NCBI RefSeq assembly: GCF_003205495.1
Contig: NZ_QJRX01000006.1
Coordinates: 62,001-126,000 of the forward strand
Origin: Aquipseudomonas alcaligenes
GTDB lineage: Bacteria; Pseudomonadota; Gammaproteobacteria; Pseudomonadales; Pseudomonadaceae
Direction: 5' to 3'
DNA: 64,000 nucleotides
The notes under the pieces are model-generated. The model was given only the letters and a program-made list of their open reading frames with translations, made no database searches and had not been told where the DNA came from. Positions 47,897 through 59,566 of the stretch are shown here, in pieces. Numbering within the stretch: position 1 is the stretch's first letter; each line of letters begins with the position of its first letter. Made by a program: the position numbers and the translations under genes.

Positions 47897-48526
47897 ATGG
47901 CCCTGGATATCTGGCTCGCCTTCTTCGTCGCCTGCTGGGTGATCAGCCTGTCGCCGGGTGCCGGCGCCATCGCCTCGATGAGCGCCGGGCTGCGCTACGG
48001 CTTCTGGCGGGGCTACTGGAATGCCCTGGGCCTGCAGCTGGCGCTGCTGATGCAGATCGCCGTGGTCGCCGCCGGCCTCGGCGCGGTGCTGGCCACCTCG
48101 GAGATGGCGTTCAACCTGATCAAGTGGTTCGGCGTGGCCTACCTGGTCTACCTCGGCTGGAAGCAGTGGGTGGCCCTGCCCGGCGAGATCGCCGCCGGCG
48201 ATGCCGAGCGCCCGCTGGGGCGGCCGCTGACCCTGGTGCTGCGTGGCTTCCTGGTCAACGCCAGCAACCCCAAGGCGATCATCTTCATCCTCGCCGTGCT
48301 GCCGCAGTTCCTCGACCCCAGAGGCTCGCTGCTGATCCAGTACCTGGTGATGGCGGCGACCATGGTCACGGTCGACCTGATCGTCATGGCCGGCTATACC
48401 GGCCTGGCCGCGCGGGTGCTGCGTGCGCTGCGCTCGCCGCGCCAGCAGCGCCTGCTCAACCGCACCTTCGGCGGTCTGTTCATGGCCGCCGCGGCCTTGC
48501 TGGCCACGGTGCGGCGCACGGCCTGA
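47897..48526 (+). CDS. LysE/RhtB-family amino acid exporter
   Basis: A 209-residue inner-membrane protein with about six helices. The family motif SLSPGAGAIASMSAGLRYGF lies in helix 1 (about 16-35). GFLVNASNPKAIIFILAVLPQF (about 118-139) is the RhtB signature. It should export an amino acid or derivative such as homoserine or threonine. The substrate cannot be set. No regulator is adjacent. Confidence 0.9.
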   Translation: MALDIWLAFFVACWVISLSPGAGAIASMSAGLRYGFWRGYWNALGLQLALLMQIAVVAAGLGAVLATSEMAFNLIKWFGVAYLVYLGWKQWVALPGEIAAGDAERPLGRPLTLVLRGFLVNASNPKAIIFILAVLPQFLDPRGSLLIQYLVMAATMVTVDLIVMAGYTGLAARVLRALRSPRQQRLLNRTFGGLFMAAAALLATVRRTA

Positions 48527-48527
48527 C

Positions 48528-49301
48528 CTACCAGGGAATCCGCTGTCCATCCCATGCCCAGAAGCTACCGCTGTCTTCCGGCCCATGTTCGGCTACCTGC
48601 TGCAGCAGGCAGCGAGCGGCGAAGTCGGGGCTGAACAGCTTGTCGGCCGCGACACTGGCTTGAAACGGCCGCGACAGCTCGGTGTCGGTGGTGCCGGGAT
48701 GCAGGCTCAGTACGCAGCTCTGCGGATTGAGTCGCCGGAGTTCGATGCTGGCTGTGTGCAGCAGCTGGTTCAATGCTGCTTTGCTGGCCCTGTAGCTGTA
48801 CCAGCCACCCAGGTGGTTGTCGCCGATAGAACCCACCCTGGCCGACAGGGCCGCCACGCTGCAAGGGTGCTTGCCGCGCAGCAGGGGCAGCAGGTGCTTG
48901 AGTAGCAGAATGGGGGCGAAGCAGTTGCTGTGGAAGCTGGCCATCAGCCCCTCAAGGCTGAGTTGTGTCAGGCTTTTTTCGGCACGTGCAGCCTCGCTCT
49001 GGAGAATGCCTACGCTGCACAGCAGCAGGTGCAGGCGTTCAGTTTGCGCGCGCACCTGGCTGGCCAGCTCGGCTACGGCAGCGTCGCTGCGCAGGTCGCA
49101 GGAAAACGTTTGTAGACGTGCGCCATGACGCTTCTGCAGGGCCTGCAGGTCGGCGCTTGCAGGTGCCTGGCGCGCCACGGCAATGACTCTGCCCACTTCG
49201 GTGCGCTCGAGCAGCTGCGCTGTCAGTGCCAGGCCGATACCACGACTGGCCCCGGCGACAAGCACCTGGGCCGGTTCTTCGATGCGCTGCCAGAACTGCA
49301 T
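48528..49301 (-). CDS. Short-chain dehydrogenase/reductase
   Basis: A 257-residue SDR. The cofactor motif is VAGASRGIGLAL (about 16-27). CSVGIL replaces the usual NNAG, the catalytic Ser lies in SARVGSIGDN, and the YXXXK pair is Tyr-Arg-Ala-Ser-Lys in WYSYRASKAALNQ. HPGTTDTELSRPF is typical of the CsgA/classical SDR branch that acts on small carbonyl compounds. It converges on the LysE gene (1 bp apart). The G+C content looks a little lower than its neighbours. The substrate is unknown. Confidence 0.85.
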   Translation of the reverse strand: MQFWQRIEEPAQVLVAGASRGIGLALTAQLLERTEVGRVIAVARQAPASADLQALQKRHGARLQTFSCDLRSDAAVAELASQVRAQTERLHLLLCSVGILQSEAARAEKSLTQLSLEGLMASFHSNCFAPILLLKHLLPLLRGKHPCSVAALSARVGSIGDNHLGGWYSYRASKAALNQLLHTASIELRRLNPQSCVLSLHPGTTDTELSRPFQASVAADKLFSPDFAARCLLQQVAEHGPEDSGSFWAWDGQRIPW

Positions 49302-49373
49302 GGGGATGCCTGTTTTTTCGATGGCCGATGGGCTGGGGCATACTAGTCGCTGTTCCCTGAGGATTGTCAAAAC

Positions 49374-49823
49374 ATGCGTGTGTGGATCGACGCCGACGCC
49401 TGCCCCCGGCTGGCCCGCGATCAGGTGGTGAAGTTCGCCCTCAAGCGCGGCTTCGAGGTGGTGATGGTGGCCGGCCAGGCGGTGGCGCGGCCGAACTTCG
49501 CCTGCGTCAGGCTGGTGGTGGTGCCGAGCGGCCCGGATGCGGCGGACGACCATCTGGTAGAGCACGCCGTGCCTGGCGAGCTGGTGATCTGCAGCGACAT
49601 CCCGCTGGCCGACCGCCTGGTGAAGAAGGGCGTGGCGGCGCTCGATCCGCGCGGCCGCGAGTTCGACGAGCGCAACATGGGTGAGCGCCTGGCGGTGCGC
49701 AACCTGTTCACCGACCTGCGCGAGCAGGGGCAGATGGGCGGTGGCCAGGCGGCCTACGCGGACAAGGACCGCCAGGCCTTCGCCAACGCACTCGACCGTA
49801 TCCTGACCCGCCTGATGAAGTAG
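49374..49823 (+). CDS. yaiI: YaiI/YqxD family protein (DUF188)
   Basis: A 149-residue protein of the UPF0178 family with a PIN-like nuclease fold. Conserved acidic sites are WIDADACP (about 4-11), GPDAADDHLVEH, ICSDIPLADRLV and DPRGREFDERNMGERL. The function is not established. It is divergent from the SDR gene across 72 bp. The stop codon is formed by the first three bases of a REP-like element. Confidence 0.9.
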   Translation: MRVWIDADACPRLARDQVVKFALKRGFEVVMVAGQAVARPNFACVRLVVVPSGPDAADDHLVEHAVPGELVICSDIPLADRLVKKGVAALDPRGREFDERNMGERLAVRNLFTDLREQGQMGGGQAAYADKDRQAFANALDRILTRLMK

Positions 49824-49874
49824 CCCGGATGCAATCCGGGGATGGAGTTGCCTGCTTCCCGGATTGCATCCGGG
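49821..49874. repeat. REP-like palindromic element, copy 2
   Basis: Two inverted arms: TAGCCCGGATGCAATCCGGG (49821-49840) and its near-complement CCCGGATTGCATCCGGG (49858-49874), separated by 17 bp. The left arm is identical to that of the element at 7416. Its TAG is the yaiI stop codon. It lies between convergent genes, as does copy 1, and can form a large cruciform or hairpin. Confidence 0.8.
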
Positions 49875-49900
49875 TCACAGGCTGACGCAGTGAGCATGCC

Positions 49901-50371
49901 TCAGCCGCACAGATAGGTGCCGGTACCCACGGCCACCAGGGTGCCGTCGTCGCTGTGCAGTTCGCTGCGCACCACCGCCACCTTGTTGCCCGAGCGCAGC
50001 AGCACGGCGGTGGCGCTGAACAGCTGGCCGCGGCCGGGGCGCAGGTAGTCCACGCGCAGGTCGATGGTGCCCAGCTTGGACAGGCGCTGCATGCGCTCCT
50101 GCTGGCTCAGGTGCTGGTGCTTGTCGAAGGCGCCGATCAGCGCCATGGCGCCGCCGGCGACGTCGAGCAGCGAGGAGATCACCCCGCCGTGGAGAATGCC
50201 GTGGACGAAGTTGCCGATCAGCTCGGGCTTCATCGGCAGGCTCATCACCACCCGGTCGCCGCGCAGCTCGTCGATGCGGATGCCGAGCATCTGGTTGAAC
50301 GGAATGCGCTGGAAGAAGGCCTCCACACCCTGGCGCTGTTCCTCGGAAAGCTGGAAAACCGGCTCGTGCAT
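49901..50371 (-). CDS. PaaI-like hotdog thioesterase
   Basis: A 156-residue hotdog-fold protein. The core motif NFVHGILHGGVISSLLDVAGG (about 54-74, quoted from GNFVHGILHGG) gives the catalytic helix with Asp. RVDYLRPGRGQLFSATAVLL forms the long beta strand. It probably hydrolyses an acyl-CoA. The start ATG 50371 gives the usual length. The substrate is unknown. It lies 105 bp downstream of elbB on the same strand. Confidence 0.87.
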   Translation of the reverse strand: MHEPVFQLSEEQRQGVEAFFQRIPFNQMLGIRIDELRGDRVVMSLPMKPELIGNFVHGILHGGVISSLLDVAGGAMALIGAFDKHQHLSQQERMQRLSKLGTIDLRVDYLRPGRGQLFSATAVLLRSGNKVAVVRSELHSDDGTLVAVGTGTYLCG

Positions 50372-50475
50372 GCTGCGCTCCTGCGACTCGATCACTGCCG
50401 GCCACGCTGCCGCAGCCGTGCTGCGCTGAACAGGGGCGCGGCGCAGGCGCCGCGCGAATTGGCGGGAATGCCCGA

Positions 50476-51141
50476 TCAGTGCGGCTGGGCCAGCTCCAGC
50501 ACGCGGTCGACCAGCTTGTTGATGCCGGCGGCGGCCTGGGCGATGGATTCGGCCAGCATGTAGGCCGGGGTGCTCACCAGCTTGCGCTCGGCGTCCTCGA
50601 CTATGTCCTCCACCGTGCACTCGATGTGCTGGCCGCCCATGGCGGTGAGGGCGGAGGCGGCCGGATCGTCGGCGGCGCCCAGGGTACAGGTGACACCTTC
50701 GCCATAGATCTTCGCCGCCAGGGCCGGGGCGATGCAGATCAGGCCGATCGGCTTGCCGGCCTGGGCGAAGGCCTGGGCGGCGGCCAGTACGTCGGGCTGC
50801 ACGCTGCAGTTGGCACCTTCCTGGGCAAAGTTGGAGAGGTTCTTGGCCACGCCGAAACCGCCGGGCAGGATCAGCGCATCGAACTGCTCGGCCTTGAGTT
50901 CGCGCACGTCCATCACGTCACCACGGGCGATGCGCGCGGCCTCGGTGAGCACGTTGCGGCTCTCCGGCATCTCGGCGCCGGTGAGGTGGTCGATCACATG
51001 CATCTGCGCGATGTTGGGGGCGAAGCACTGCACCTGGGCGCCGCGCTGGTCGAGGCGCAGCAGGGTGATCACGCTCTCGTGGATTTCCGCGCCGTCGTAG
51101 ACGCCACAGCCGGAGAGGATGACCGCGACTTTTCTTTGCAT
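50476..51141 (-). CDS. elbB: ElbB, glyoxalase-like DJ-1/PfpI protein
   Basis: A 221-residue DJ-1/PfpI superfamily protein. The start VAVILSGCGVYDGAEIHESV, the LILPGGFGVAKNLSNFA block and the nucleophile elbow LICIAPALAAK (Cys about 141) fit ElbB, a glyoxalase also linked to isoprenoid production in E. coli. The ATG at 51141 has GGAG upstream; a longer frame from 51222 has no site. It is divergent from the sterol-desaturase gene. Confidence 0.9.
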   Translation of the reverse strand: MQRKVAVILSGCGVYDGAEIHESVITLLRLDQRGAQVQCFAPNIAQMHVIDHLTGAEMPESRNVLTEAARIARGDVMDVRELKAEQFDALILPGGFGVAKNLSNFAQEGANCSVQPDVLAAAQAFAQAGKPIGLICIAPALAAKIYGEGVTCTLGAADDPAASALTAMGGQHIECTVEDIVEDAERKLVSTPAYMLAESIAQAAAGINKLVDRVLELAQPH

Positions 51142-51290
51142 GCTGTTCTCCAAGGAATGACCGGAACCTGACGGCAGTTTACCTGCTGCCCGAGTGTCGC
51201 CAAATGCCACATCGGCTGGCATTCACCGCCGCGAGTATCCGGCGCGGCAGGCATAGGATCAGCTTAGGTCAACCCGTGCCGTGCCGAACC

Positions 51291-52520
51291 ATGAATCTGA
51301 TCCTGCTCGCCGTTCCCTTCTTCTTCCTGCTGATCGCCCTCGAGCTGCTCGCCGACCGCGTGCGCGGGGTCAGCACCTACCGCCTGGCGGACTCGCTGAA
51401 CAGCCTCAGCGCCGGCGTGCTGTCGCAGGCCAGCGGCCTGCTGAGCAAGGCCATCGCCGTGCTCGGCTATGCCTTCGCCTACGAGCACCTGCACCTCACG
51501 GCGCTGCCGGACGAGCCCTGGGTCTGGGTGCTGGCCTTCGTCTTCTACGACTTCTGCTACTACTGGAACCACCGCATCGGCCACGAGCGCAACATCTTCT
51601 GGGCCTCGCACGTGGTGCACCACCAGAGCGAGGACTACAACCTGTCCACCGCCCTGCGCCAGACCAGCACGGGCTTTCTGCTGAGCTGGATCTTCTACCT
51701 GCCGATGGCCGTGGCCGGCGTGCCGCCGCTGGTGTTCGTCACGGTCGCCGCGCTCAACCTGCTCTACCAGTTCTGGGTGCACACTCGCCACGTGCCCAAG
51801 CTGGGCTGGTACGAGTGGTTCTTCGTCACGCCGTCCAATCATCGGGTGCACCACGCGCAGAACCCGGTGTACATGGATCGCAACTACGGCGGCGTGTTCA
51901 TTCTCTGGGACCGCCTGTTCGGCACCTTCCAGGAGGAGCTGGACGAGCAGCCGGTGGTGTTCGGCGTGACCATGCCGCTGCGCAGCTGGAACCCGCTGTG
52001 GGCCAACCTGCAGTTCTACGTGCAGTTGTGGCGCGACGCGGTGCGTGCCGGCTCCTGGTGGGACAGGTTGCGCATCTGGTTCATGCCCACCGGCTGGCGC
52101 CCGGCCGATGTGGCGGCGCGCTACCCGCTGGACAAACCGGACCTGGCCAGCTTCCGCAAGTTCGACATCCCTCTGGACCGGGGGCAGAAGCTCTATGCGG
52201 CGCTGCAGTTCGGTATCTATGTGCTGGGCACCAGTTGGCTGCTGGCGGTGGCCGAGGCGCAGCCGCTGGCGCTGCTGGCCGGCGCCTGGCTGTGGGTGGC
52301 CTTCGGCCTGTACTGCATCGGTGCCTGGCTGGAGAACCGGCCTTTTGCCCGCGCTCTGGAGCTGCTGCGTCTGGCGCTGAACCTGCCCGCGCTGCTCTGG
52401 GCCCAGCAGGTGGGCCTGGTGGCGGGAGGCATGCTGGTGTGGTGGTTGCTGGCCGCCTGGAGCCTGGCCAGCCTGAGCTGGCTGCTGTGGCCACGGCAGG
52501 CGAAGACCCAGCCGGCCTGA
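51291..52520 (+). CDS. Sterol desaturase / fatty acid hydroxylase superfamily membrane protein
   Basis: A 409-residue membrane protein with about eight helices. The di-iron histidine boxes are HRIGH (about 100), HVVHH (about 114) and HRVHH (about 187), the pattern HX3H, HX2HH, HX2HH of the superfamily. The closest look is to the alkylglycerol monooxygenase (TMEM195) branch because of its C-terminal multi-helix extension (about 290-405). It could hydroxylate or desaturate a lipid. The substrate is unknown. A 97-bp gap lies before hemB. Confidence 0.87.
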   Translation: MNLILLAVPFFFLLIALELLADRVRGVSTYRLADSLNSLSAGVLSQASGLLSKAIAVLGYAFAYEHLHLTALPDEPWVWVLAFVFYDFCYYWNHRIGHERNIFWASHVVHHQSEDYNLSTALRQTSTGFLLSWIFYLPMAVAGVPPLVFVTVAALNLLYQFWVHTRHVPKLGWYEWFFVTPSNHRVHHAQNPVYMDRNYGGVFILWDRLFGTFQEELDEQPVVFGVTMPLRSWNPLWANLQFYVQLWRDAVRAGSWWDRLRIWFMPTGWRPADVAARYPLDKPDLASFRKFDIPLDRGQKLYAALQFGIYVLGTSWLLAVAEAQPLALLAGAWLWVAFGLYCIGAWLENRPFARALELLRLALNLPALLWAQQVGLVAGGMLVWWLLAAWSLASLSWLLWPRQAKTQPA

Positions 52521-52550
52521 AGGGAACTGCGGCTGCCCGTCGCAGTCTGG

Positions 52551-53642
<1,092 letters not shown>

Positions 53643-53663
53643 AGCGCTCCAGGGAAGCAGGAC

Positions 53664-55871
53664 ATGAACACCGAGGGACTCAGCAACAAGCAGATCGTCG
53701 ACGCCCAGCTCGAGGCCGAACCGCCCGTGCCGCTGGAGGTCGCCGCCGAGGTGGCGCCCGTCGTCGAGCCGGAGCCGGCCCCCGCGCCCGCGCCGATTCC
53801 CGGCCTGGATGACAGCAGCCTGTACATCCACCGCGAGCTGTCGCAGCTGAAGTTCAACATCCGCGTGCTGGAGCAGGCGCTGGACGAGTCCTACCCGCTG
53901 CTGGAGCGGCTGAAGTTCCTGCTGATCTTCTCCAGCAACCTCGACGAGTTCTTCGAGATTCGCGTCGCCGGCCTGAAGAAGCAGATCAACTTCGCTCGCG
54001 AACAGGCCGGTGCCGACGGCCTGCTGCCCAGCCAGGTGCTGGCACGCATCTCCGAGATCGCCCACGAGCAGGTCGAGCGCCAGTACGCGCTGCTCAACGA
54101 CGTGCTGCTGCCGGAGCTGGCCAAGCACCAGGTCAACTTCATCCGCCGCCGCTACTGGACCACCAAGCTGAAGACCTGGGTGCGTCGCTACTTCCGCGAC
54201 GAGATCGCGCCGATCATCACCCCGATCGGCCTCGACCCGACGCACCCCTTCCCGCTGCTGGTGAACAAGAGCCTCAACTTCATCGTCGAGCTGGAAGGCG
54301 TCGACGCCTTCGGCCGCGATTCCGGCCTGGCCATCATCCCGGCGCCGCGCCTGCTGCCGCGCATCATCCGTGTGCCGGAGGAAGTCGGCGGCCCTGGCGA
54401 CAACTATGTATTTCTCTCCTCGATGATCCACGCCCACGCCGACGACCTGTTCCACGGCATGAGCGTGAAGGGCTGCTACCAGTTCCGCCTGACCCGCAAC
54501 GCCGACCTGTCGGTGGATGCCGAGGATGTGGAAGACCTGGCCCGCGCCCTGCGTGGCGAGCTGTTCAGCCGCCGCTACGGCGACGCGGTGCGCCTGGAAG
54601 TGGCGGACACCTGCCCCAAGCATCTTTCGGACTTCCTGCTCAAGCAGTTCAACCTCTCCGAGAGCGAACTGTATCGGGTCAACGGCCCGGTCAACCTGAC
54701 CCGCCTGTTCAGCATCACCGGGCTGGAGAGCCACCCGGAGCTGCAGCATGCGCCCTTCACGCCGGTGATCCCCAAGCTGCTGCAGAACGCCGAGAACATC
54801 TTCAACGTGGTCGGCAAGCAGGACATCCTGCTGCTGCACCCCTTCGAGTCCTTCACCCCGGTGATCGACCTGCTGCGCCAGGCCGCCAAAGACCCCAACG
54901 TGCTGGCGATCAAGCAGACCCTGTACCGCTCCGGGGCCAACTCGGAGATCGTCGATGCCCTGGTCGAAGCGGCGCGCAACGGCAAGGAAGTCACCGCGGT
55001 GATCGAGCTGCGCGCGCGCTTCGACGAGGAGTCCAACCTGCAGCTGGCCAGCCGCCTGCAGGCCGCCGGCGCGGTGGTGATCTACGGCGTGGTCGGATTC
55101 AAGACCCACGCCAAGATGATGCTGATCCTGCGCCGCGAGAACGGCGAGCTGCGCCGCTACGCGCACCTCGGAACCGGCAACTACCACGCCGGCAACGCCC
55201 GCCTGTACACCGACTACAGCCTGCTGACCGCCGACGAGGCGCTGGGCGAGGATGTGTCCAAGCTGTTCAACCAGCTGATCGGCATGGGCAAGACCCTGCG
55301 CATGAAGAAGCTGCTGCACGCGCCCTTCACCCTGAAGAAGACCCTGCTCGACATGATCGCCCGCGAGGCGCAGTTCGCCAGCGAGGGCAAGCCGGCGCAC
55401 ATCATGGCCAAGGTCAACTCGCTGACCGATCCCAAGGTCATCCGCGCCCTGTACAAGGCCAGCCAGATGGGCGTACGCATCGACCTGGTGGTGCGCGGCA
55501 TGTGCTGCCTGCGTCCGGGCGTACCCGGTGTGTCGCACAACATCCAGGTGCGCTCCATCGTCGGTCGCTTCCTCGAGCACAGCCGCATCTACTACTTCGG
55601 CAACGACGGTGATGAGCAGCTGTTCCTCTCCAGTGCCGACTGGATGGAGCGCAACCTCGACAAGCGCGTGGAGACCTGCTTCCCGGTGGAAGGCAAGAAG
55701 CTCATCACCCGGGTCAAGAAGGAGCTGGAGAGCTACCTGTCCGACAACACCCAGGCCTGGGTGCTGCAGCCGGATGGCCGCTACCTGCGCCTGAGCCCCA
55801 GTGGCAACGCCAATCCACGTAACGCGCAGACGGCGCTGCTGGAGAAGCTCACCACACCACAGCTGCGCTAG
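53664..55871 (+). CDS. ppk: Polyphosphate kinase 1
   Basis: A 735-residue enzyme that polymerises ATP gamma-phosphate into polyphosphate. The N-terminal extension (1-50) is Pro/Glu-rich ([16 protein letters not shown]) and precedes the standard fold ([17 protein letters not shown]). The autophosphorylated His482 lies in [14 protein letters not shown], with [20 protein letters not shown] just after. [16 protein letters not shown] is the second PLD-like motif. It lies in an apparent operon with hemB and converges on ppx through a shared hairpin. Confidence 0.96.
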   Translation: MNTEGLSNKQIVDAQLEAEPPVPLEVAAEVAPVVEPEPAPAPAPIPGLDDSSLYIHRELSQLKFNIRVLEQALDESYPLLERLKFLLIFSSNLDEFFEIRVAGLKKQINFAREQAGADGLLPSQVLARISEIAHEQVERQYALLNDVLLPELAKHQVNFIRRRYWTTKLKTWVRRYFRDEIAPIITPIGLDPTHPFPLLVNKSLNFIVELEGVDAFGRDSGLAIIPAPRLLPRIIRVPEEVGGPGDNYVFLSSMIHAHADDLFHGMSVKGCYQFRLTRNADLSVDAEDVEDLARALRGELFSRRYGDAVRLEVADTCPKHLSDFLLKQFNLSESELYRVNGPVNLTRLFSITGLESHPELQHAPFTPVIPKLLQNAENIFNVVGKQDILLLHPFESFTPVIDLLRQAAKDPNVLAIKQTLYRSGANSEIVDALVEAARNGKEVTAVIELRARFDEESNLQLASRLQAAGAVVIYGVVGFKTHAKMMLILRRENGELRRYAHLGTGNYHAGNARLYTDYSLLTADEALGEDVSKLFNQLIGMGKTLRMKKLLHAPFTLKKTLLDMIAREAQFASEGKPAHIMAKVNSLTDPKVIRALYKASQMGVRIDLVVRGMCCLRPGVPGVSHNIQVRSIVGRFLEHSRIYYFGNDGDEQLFLSSADWMERNLDKRVETCFPVEGKKLITRVKKELESYLSDNTQAWVLQPDGRYLRLSPSGNANPRNAQTALLEKLTTPQLR

Positions 55872-55885
55872 CGCCGGGCACCCGG

Positions 55886-55919
55886 ATGAAAAAGCCCCGC
55901 CTCGGCGGGGCTTTTTCAT
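55886..55919. terminator. Bidirectional terminator between ppk and ppx
   Basis: A 16-bp perfect stem with GC core AGCCCCGCC/GGCGGGGCT, A5 and T5 tracts and outer ATG/CAT, and a 2-nt apparent loop. It ends both convergent genes. Confidence 0.93.
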
Positions 55920-55923
55920 GGCC

Positions 55924-57423
55924 TCAGTACACCCTGAGGGTGAAGTTGATGCGCTTGAGCCACTCGGCTTCCTGTTCGAAGTCGGCCTGGGTCAGCGGAT
56001 TGGCTTCCAGCCAGCCGTCGGGGAAGGTCAGGTCGAGGCTCTGCGGGCCGGCCAGCAACTGCACCCTGGGCATTTCCTGAGTGCCACGGATGTGGTGGAA
56101 GAGGATCGCGAAGCGCAGCAGCACGCACAGGCGCAGCAGTTGCACACCGTCCTCGCCGAACTCGGCAAAACGGTCCTTGGGGATGTTGCGGCGGTGGCCG
56201 CGCACCAGCAGGGCCAGCATCAGCTGGTCGCGGCGTGAGAAGCCCGACAGGTCCGAGTGCTCGATCAGGTAGGCGCCGTGCTTGTGGTACTGGTAGTGGG
56301 CGATGTCCAGGCCGATCTCGTGGACTCGCGCGCCCCACTGCAGCAGGTCGCGGTGCCAGTCGTCGTCCAGCTGCCAGGCCGTGGCCACCTGCTCCAGGGC
56401 ATGCAGGGCCTTGGCCTCGACCCGTGCGGCCTGCTGCAGGTCGACGTGGTAGCGCTCCATCAGCGCGCCCAGGGTGCGCTCGCGCACATCCTCGTGGTGG
56501 TGGCGGCCGAGCAGGTCGTAGAGCACGCCTTCGCGCAGCGCGCCTTCGGAGTGGTCCATGCGCTGCAGGTCGAGGGCGTCGAAGATCGCCTCGGTGATGG
56601 CCAGGCCGGCCGGGAAGATGTGCCGGCGATCCGGTTTGACGCCGTCGATGTCCAGCTTGTCCACTTCGCCGAGCTTGAGCAGCCTGCGCTTGAGCCAGGC
56701 CAGCCCCTCCGGGTTGACCTCGCCTTTGCCCAGGCCGCCGGCCTTGATCGCCAGGCCCACGGCGCGGATGGTGCCGGAGGCGCCGACGGCCTCCTGCCAG
56801 CCCAGGCGCTGCAGGCCCTGCTCGATGTTCATCAGCTCCAGGCGCGCGGCCGTGTAGGCCTGGGCATAGCGCGCCGGGGTGATCTTGCCGTCCTTGAAGT
56901 AGCGCTGGGTGAAGCTGACGCAGCCCATCTGCAGGCTCTCGCGCAGCAGCGGCTCGAAGCGCTGGCCGATGATGAACTCGGTGCTGCCGCCGCCGATATC
57001 CGCCACCAGACGCTTGCCGGGGGTGTCGGCGATGCTGTGCGACACGCCGAGGTAGATCAGGCGCGCCTCCTCGCGGCCGGAGATGACTTCCACCTGGTGC
57101 CCGAGCAGCTCGTTGGCGCGACGGATGAAGGCGTCACGGTTGCGCGCCTCGCGCAGCGCGTTGGTGCCGACGATGCGCACGGCGCCCTGGGGCAGGCCCT
57201 GGATCAGCTGGCCGAAGCGGCGCAGGCAGTCCAGGCCGCGCTGCATCGCTTCCTCGCTGAGCAGGCGCTCGTCGTCGAGGCCGGCGGCCAGCTGCACCTT
57301 CTCGCCCAGCCGCTCGAGGATGCGGATCTCGCCGTGATCGGCCTTGGCCAGCACCATGTGGAAGCTGTTGGAGCCGAGGTCGATGGCGGCGATCAGGGGG
57401 AACTGCTTGGTGGCATTGGGCAT
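55924..57423 (-). CDS. ppx: Exopolyphosphatase
   Basis: A 499-residue Ppx/GppA enzyme of the actin/HSP70/sugar-kinase ATPase fold. The first phosphate loop is [10 protein letters not shown], the second [11 protein letters not shown], and adenosine-site glycines are in [10 protein letters not shown]. The C-terminal HD-like helical domain (about 310-495, [20 protein letters not shown]) is complete. It removes phosphates from polyphosphate ends and may act on pppGpp. It opposes ppk, encoded next to it. The gap to trxA is 219 bp. Confidence 0.95.
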   Translation of the reverse strand: MPNATKQFPLIAAIDLGSNSFHMVLAKADHGEIRILERLGEKVQLAAGLDDERLLSEEAMQRGLDCLRRFGQLIQGLPQGAVRIVGTNALREARNRDAFIRRANELLGHQVEVISGREEARLIYLGVSHSIADTPGKRLVADIGGGSTEFIIGQRFEPLLRESLQMGCVSFTQRYFKDGKITPARYAQAYTAARLELMNIEQGLQRLGWQEAVGASGTIRAVGLAIKAGGLGKGEVNPEGLAWLKRRLLKLGEVDKLDIDGVKPDRRHIFPAGLAITEAIFDALDLQRMDHSEGALREGVLYDLLGRHHHEDVRERTLGALMERYHVDLQQAARVEAKALHALEQVATAWQLDDDWHRDLLQWGARVHEIGLDIAHYQYHKHGAYLIEHSDLSGFSRRDQLMLALLVRGHRRNIPKDRFAEFGEDGVQLLRLCVLLRFAILFHHIRGTQEMPRVQLLAGPQSLDLTFPDGWLEANPLTQADFEQEAEWLKRINFTLRVY

Positions 57424-57545
57424 GGTCAGGAGGTCCCTTAACAGAATGCTGGCAGCGCCGGGGGTAGGGTGGCGGCTGCACCAATGATCTGCATGTTAAC
57501 CGCCCGCGGCCCGCTTGCCGTACTCTTTCATCAGCTCCATGAAAT

Positions 57546-57568
57546 CCATTGATAGTTAAGCTCAATGG
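57546..57568. promoter_or_regulatory. Inverted repeat in the ppx-trxA divergent region
   Basis: CCATTGA (57546) and TCAATGG (57562) are perfect 7-bp arms around a 9-bp AT-rich centre. It lies just upstream of a TATCAT -10 at 57600 for trxA and a weak -35 (57577), so it is a plausible regulator site for trxA. It does not match the ANR box spacing. Confidence 0.4.
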
Positions 57569-57642
57569 CGAGCGGCTTTCGGCATGCAGCGAGGCGGGCT
57601 ATCATGGCGCCACTTTTTTGCTTCCGATCACGGAGACTGTAC

Positions 57643-57969
57643 ATGAGCGAATTCATCACCAACGTCAGCGACGCCAGCTTCGAAGACGACGTGATCAAGG
57701 CCGAAGGTCCGGTACTGGTCGACTACTGGGCCGAGTGGTGCGGCCCGTGCAAGATGATCGCCCCGGTACTCGACGAGATCGCCCAGACCTACGCCGGCAA
57801 GCTCAAGGTGTGCAAGCTGAACATCGACGAGAACCAGGAAACCCCGCCGAAGTACGGCGTGCGTGGCATCCCGACCCTGATGCTGTTCAAGAACGGCAAC
57901 GTCGAGGCCACCAAGGTCGGCGCCCTGTCCAAGTCGCAGCTGGCCGCCTTCCTCGACGCCAACATCTAA
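57643..57969 (+). CDS. trxA: Thioredoxin 1
   Basis: A 108-residue thioredoxin with the active site WCGPC (Cys33, Cys36), the cis-Pro in GIPTLML and the buried Asp in LVDYWAEW. It is a cytoplasmic dithiol reductant for ribonucleotide reductase and other enzymes. A TATCAT -10 box lies 38 bp before the ATG. The gene is followed by a strong terminator and then rho, the conserved trxA-rho order of gammaproteobacteria. Confidence 0.97.
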   Translation: MSEFITNVSDASFEDDVIKAEGPVLVDYWAEWCGPCKMIAPVLDEIAQTYAGKLKVCKLNIDENQETPPKYGVRGIPTLMLFKNGNVEATKVGALSKSQLAAFLDANI

Positions 57970-57979
57970 GGCGTCATGC

Positions 57980-58009
57980 AAAAAGCCCCGCACAGTGCGG
58001 GGCTTTTTT
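57980..58009 (+). terminator. Intrinsic terminator after trxA
   Basis: A 13-bp perfect stem (AAAAAGCCCCGCA/TGCGGGGCTTTTT), CAG loop and six T residues, 10 nt after the stop codon. Confidence 0.93.
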
Positions 58010-58197
58010 CTGGGCGCAGGCTGGACGTCGCGCCAAACCCGGTGTTACATTCGGGCCTGCAGCGGGTTCCCCGTTGCCCCTCAAGCCGTCGCCGACGCAC
58101 CCTCCCCGATAAGATCGAGCGATTCAGTCGCCTTCTCCGCGGCGCGGCCTGTAAAGCCCAGTGCTTTCCTTCCCTTCCTCATACTCATGTCATTCCT

Positions 58198-59457
<1,260 letters not shown>

Positions 59458-59566
59458 TTCCAGCGTTGCCACAGAGGCCGGGGAAACCCGGCCTTTGCGT
59501 TTCTGCAGCCTTCTGAATAACCCAGTTCGGCGCTAAACTTTGCGCCCCGACCTGTGAGGCCCAAGC

